Source: Pedococcus badiiscoriae
GTDB lineage: Bacteria; Actinomycetota; Actinomycetes; Actinomycetales; Dermatophilaceae
Length of the DNA stretch: 64,000 bases
Direction: 5' to 3'
Assembly: GCF_013408925.1 (NCBI RefSeq)
Contig: NZ_JACCAB010000001.1
Coordinates: 3,038,001-3,102,000, forward strand
Shown here: positions 62,157-64,000 of the stretch, piece after piece
Layout of the letters: each line of letters starts with the position of its first letter
How positions within the stretch are numbered: position 1 is the first letter of the stretch
Position numbers and translations under genes: made by a program
Notes under the pieces: model-generated
The model's database searches: none
Told to the model about the DNA's origin: nothing
Seen by the model: only the letters and a program-made list of their open reading frames with translations

Positions 62157-62195
62157 GGCGTCGCAGGATGCGGTGTACCCATGGGTAGTCGATAA

Positions 62196-62975
<780 letters not shown>

Positions 62976-63020
62976 GCCCCGCCTCCGACCACTCACACCA
63001 CGACCGAAAGAGACCCCGAC

Positions 63021-63779
63021 ATGCTGCTTGAGGGCAAGAAGCTCCTGATCACCGGCGTCCTCATGGACTCCTCGATCGCCTTCCACGTCGCCAAGATCGC
63101 GCAGGAGCAAGGCGCCGAGGTGGTGCTCACCTCGTTCGGCCGCACCATGCGGATCACCCAGACGATCGCCAAGCGGTTGCCCACCACCCCGCCGGTCGTC
63201 GAGCTGGACGTCACCGACTCCGACCACCTGGACTCGCTCGCGGAGCGGCTGGGCGAGCACGTCGACCACCTCGACGGCGTGCTGCACTCCATCGGGTTCG
63301 CGCCGCAGGGTGCCTTCAACTTCCTGGAGGGGACGTTCGAGGACGTGTCGACGGCGATGCACGCCTCGGCCTACTCCCTGAAGTCCCTGGGGGTGGCAGC
63401 ACTGCCGCTCATGGGCCAGGGCGGCAGCATCGTGGGCCTGACCTTCGACGCGAAGTTCGCCTGGCCGGTCTACGACTGGATGGGCGTGGCCAAGGCCGCG
63501 TTCGAGTCGACCAACCGCTACCTCGCCCGCGACCTCGGCCCCAAGGGCATCCGCTGCAACCTCGTCGCGGCCGGACCCATCCGGACGACGGCGGCCAAGT
63601 CGATCCCCGGGTTCCAGACGTTCGAGGACACCTGGAACGAGCGGGCCCCGCTGGGTTGGGACGTCAACGACGCCCTCCCGGCCGCCAAGGCCTGCGCTGC
63701 GCTGCTGTCGGACTGGTTCCCGGCGACGACGGGCGAGATCGTCCACGTCGACGGTGGCGTGCACGCGATGGGGCAGTGA
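63021..63779 (+). CDS. inhA: Enoyl-ACP reductase (InhA/FabI-like)
   Basis: 252 residues, ATG 63021 with GAAAGAGA upstream. NADH-dependent last step of fatty acid elongation. KLLITGVLMDSSIAFHVAKI near residue 8, HSIGFAPQGAFNFLEG near 91, catalytic Tyr/Lys in VYDWMGVAKAAFESTNRYLA (about 155-162), LVAAGPIRTTAAKSIPGF as the substrate loop. Closely InhA-like. It is 45 nt after fabG, so co-transcribed. This is the isoniazid/triclosan target family; sensitivity cannot be read from sequence. Confidence 0.94.
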   Translation: MLLEGKKLLITGVLMDSSIAFHVAKIAQEQGAEVVLTSFGRTMRITQTIAKRLPTTPPVVELDVTDSDHLDSLAERLGEHVDHLDGVLHSIGFAPQGAFNFLEGTFEDVSTAMHASAYSLKSLGVAALPLMGQGGSIVGLTFDAKFAWPVYDWMGVAKAAFESTNRYLARDLGPKGIRCNLVAAGPIRTTAAKSIPGFQTFEDTWNERAPLGWDVNDALPAAKACAALLSDWFPATTGEIVHVDGGVHAMGQ

Positions 63780-63808
63780 CCGGCGCAGGCGGCTCGACCC
63801 ACCGCTAC

Positions 63809-63814
63809 TAGGCT
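63809..63814 (+). promoter_or_regulatory. -10 box TAGGCT of rightmost gene (leaderless)
   Basis: TAGGCT, 7 nt (CGCTGGC), then ATG 63822. Confidence 0.5.
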
Positions 63815-63821
63815 CGCTGGC

Positions 63822-64000
63822 ATGACGTTCGAGCCCGCTGCCGAACCCGCCTCCCAGCCCGGTTCGGAGCCCGTTGCGAAGCCCGTCTCGGCACCCGGCG
63901 TCGTCGTGACGGAGGTGCGCGTCCTCGAAGGTCCCAACCTCTACTTCGCCAAGCCCGCGATCAAGGTCAGCCTCGAGCTGCCCGGCTACCTCGCCGCCGA
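63822..64000 (+). CDS. Partial Mur-ligase/cyanophycin-synthetase-like protein, 5' end only
   Basis: 59 residues are visible, then the window ends. A low-complexity Glu/Pro/Ala/Ser lead (about 25 residues) is followed by VTEVRVLEGPNLYFAKPAIK and VSLELPGYLAA. The RxLxGPNLYxxxPAxKVxL pattern resembles the N-terminus of actinobacterial Mur-ligase-type proteins related to cyanophycin synthetase. Too little is present for a firm call. Confidence 0.5.
   Translation, partial: MTFEPAAEPASQPGSEPVAKPVSAPGVVVTEVRVLEGPNLYFAKPAIKVSLELPGYLAA

Overview
The window is chromosomal DNA of a high-GC actinobacterium. GC is about 70 % by eye, Tyr is mostly TAC and Ile mostly ATC, and GTG starts are common. The markers are whiA, rbpA, opcA, a FabG1/InhA pair, SufU/SufR-type Fe-S assembly and a mycothiol-type maleylpyruvate isomerase. 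The gene order uvrC-rapZ-yvcK-whiA, gap-pgk-tpi-secG, tkt-tal-zwf-opcA-pgl, ctaB, ctaA-ABC, sufRBDCSUT, ABC-F, echA, fabG1-inhA follows the Mycobacterium tuberculosis Rv1420-Rv1484 region as I recall it. I infer a member of the Intrasporangiaceae/Micrococcales, without a firm genus. I see no phage, insertion sequence, CRISPR array, rRNA or tRNA.

Layout: 1-3.7 kb holds a leftward maleylpyruvate isomerase-like gene, a GH15 (trehalase-like) enzyme and a lipoprotein, divergent from uvrA (3.8-6.8). A leftward livJ-H-M-G-F branched-chain amino acid uptake operon (6.9-12.5) faces a Tat-lipoprotein Rieske protein and then rightward uvrC-rapZ-yvcK-whiA-nucleotide-sugar dehydrogenase (13.3-19.4) and gap-pgk-tpiA-secG-rbpA (19.6-23.4). 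The leftward tkt-tal-pgi-zwf-opcA-pgl operon (23.4-31.9) supplies the pentose phosphate pathway, and most of its genes overlap by 4 nt. Haem A synthesis (ctaB, ctaA) and an ABC exporter follow (32.1-35.9).

At 35.9-39.7 kb a LuxR-family ATPase regulator and two tandem paralogous mini-genes sit inside this conserved order. Next come the SufR-controlled Fe-S operon with its Rieske ferredoxin and SufT (39.8-46.5), an acVLRF1-type peptidyl-tRNA hydrolase, a zinc metallopeptidase, an ABC-F protein, an assimilatory sulfate reduction operon sir-(zinc ribbon)-cysH-D-N-G-cbiX (49.8-56.9), echA, an ABC exporter, SURF1, moaA, and fabG/inhA (62.3-63.8). A Mur-ligase-like gene runs off the right end.

Two window-wide signals stand out. 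The octamer GTATGCCG occurs at least 38 times on both strands, far above chance. It forces rare codons (TAT, ATA, GCA, CAT) in genes and lies in inverted pairs between genes. Also, about 14 genes begin exactly 6 or 7 nt after a TANNNT -10 box (CATAAT in one case), so leaderless transcription looks widespread and resolves several start codons.
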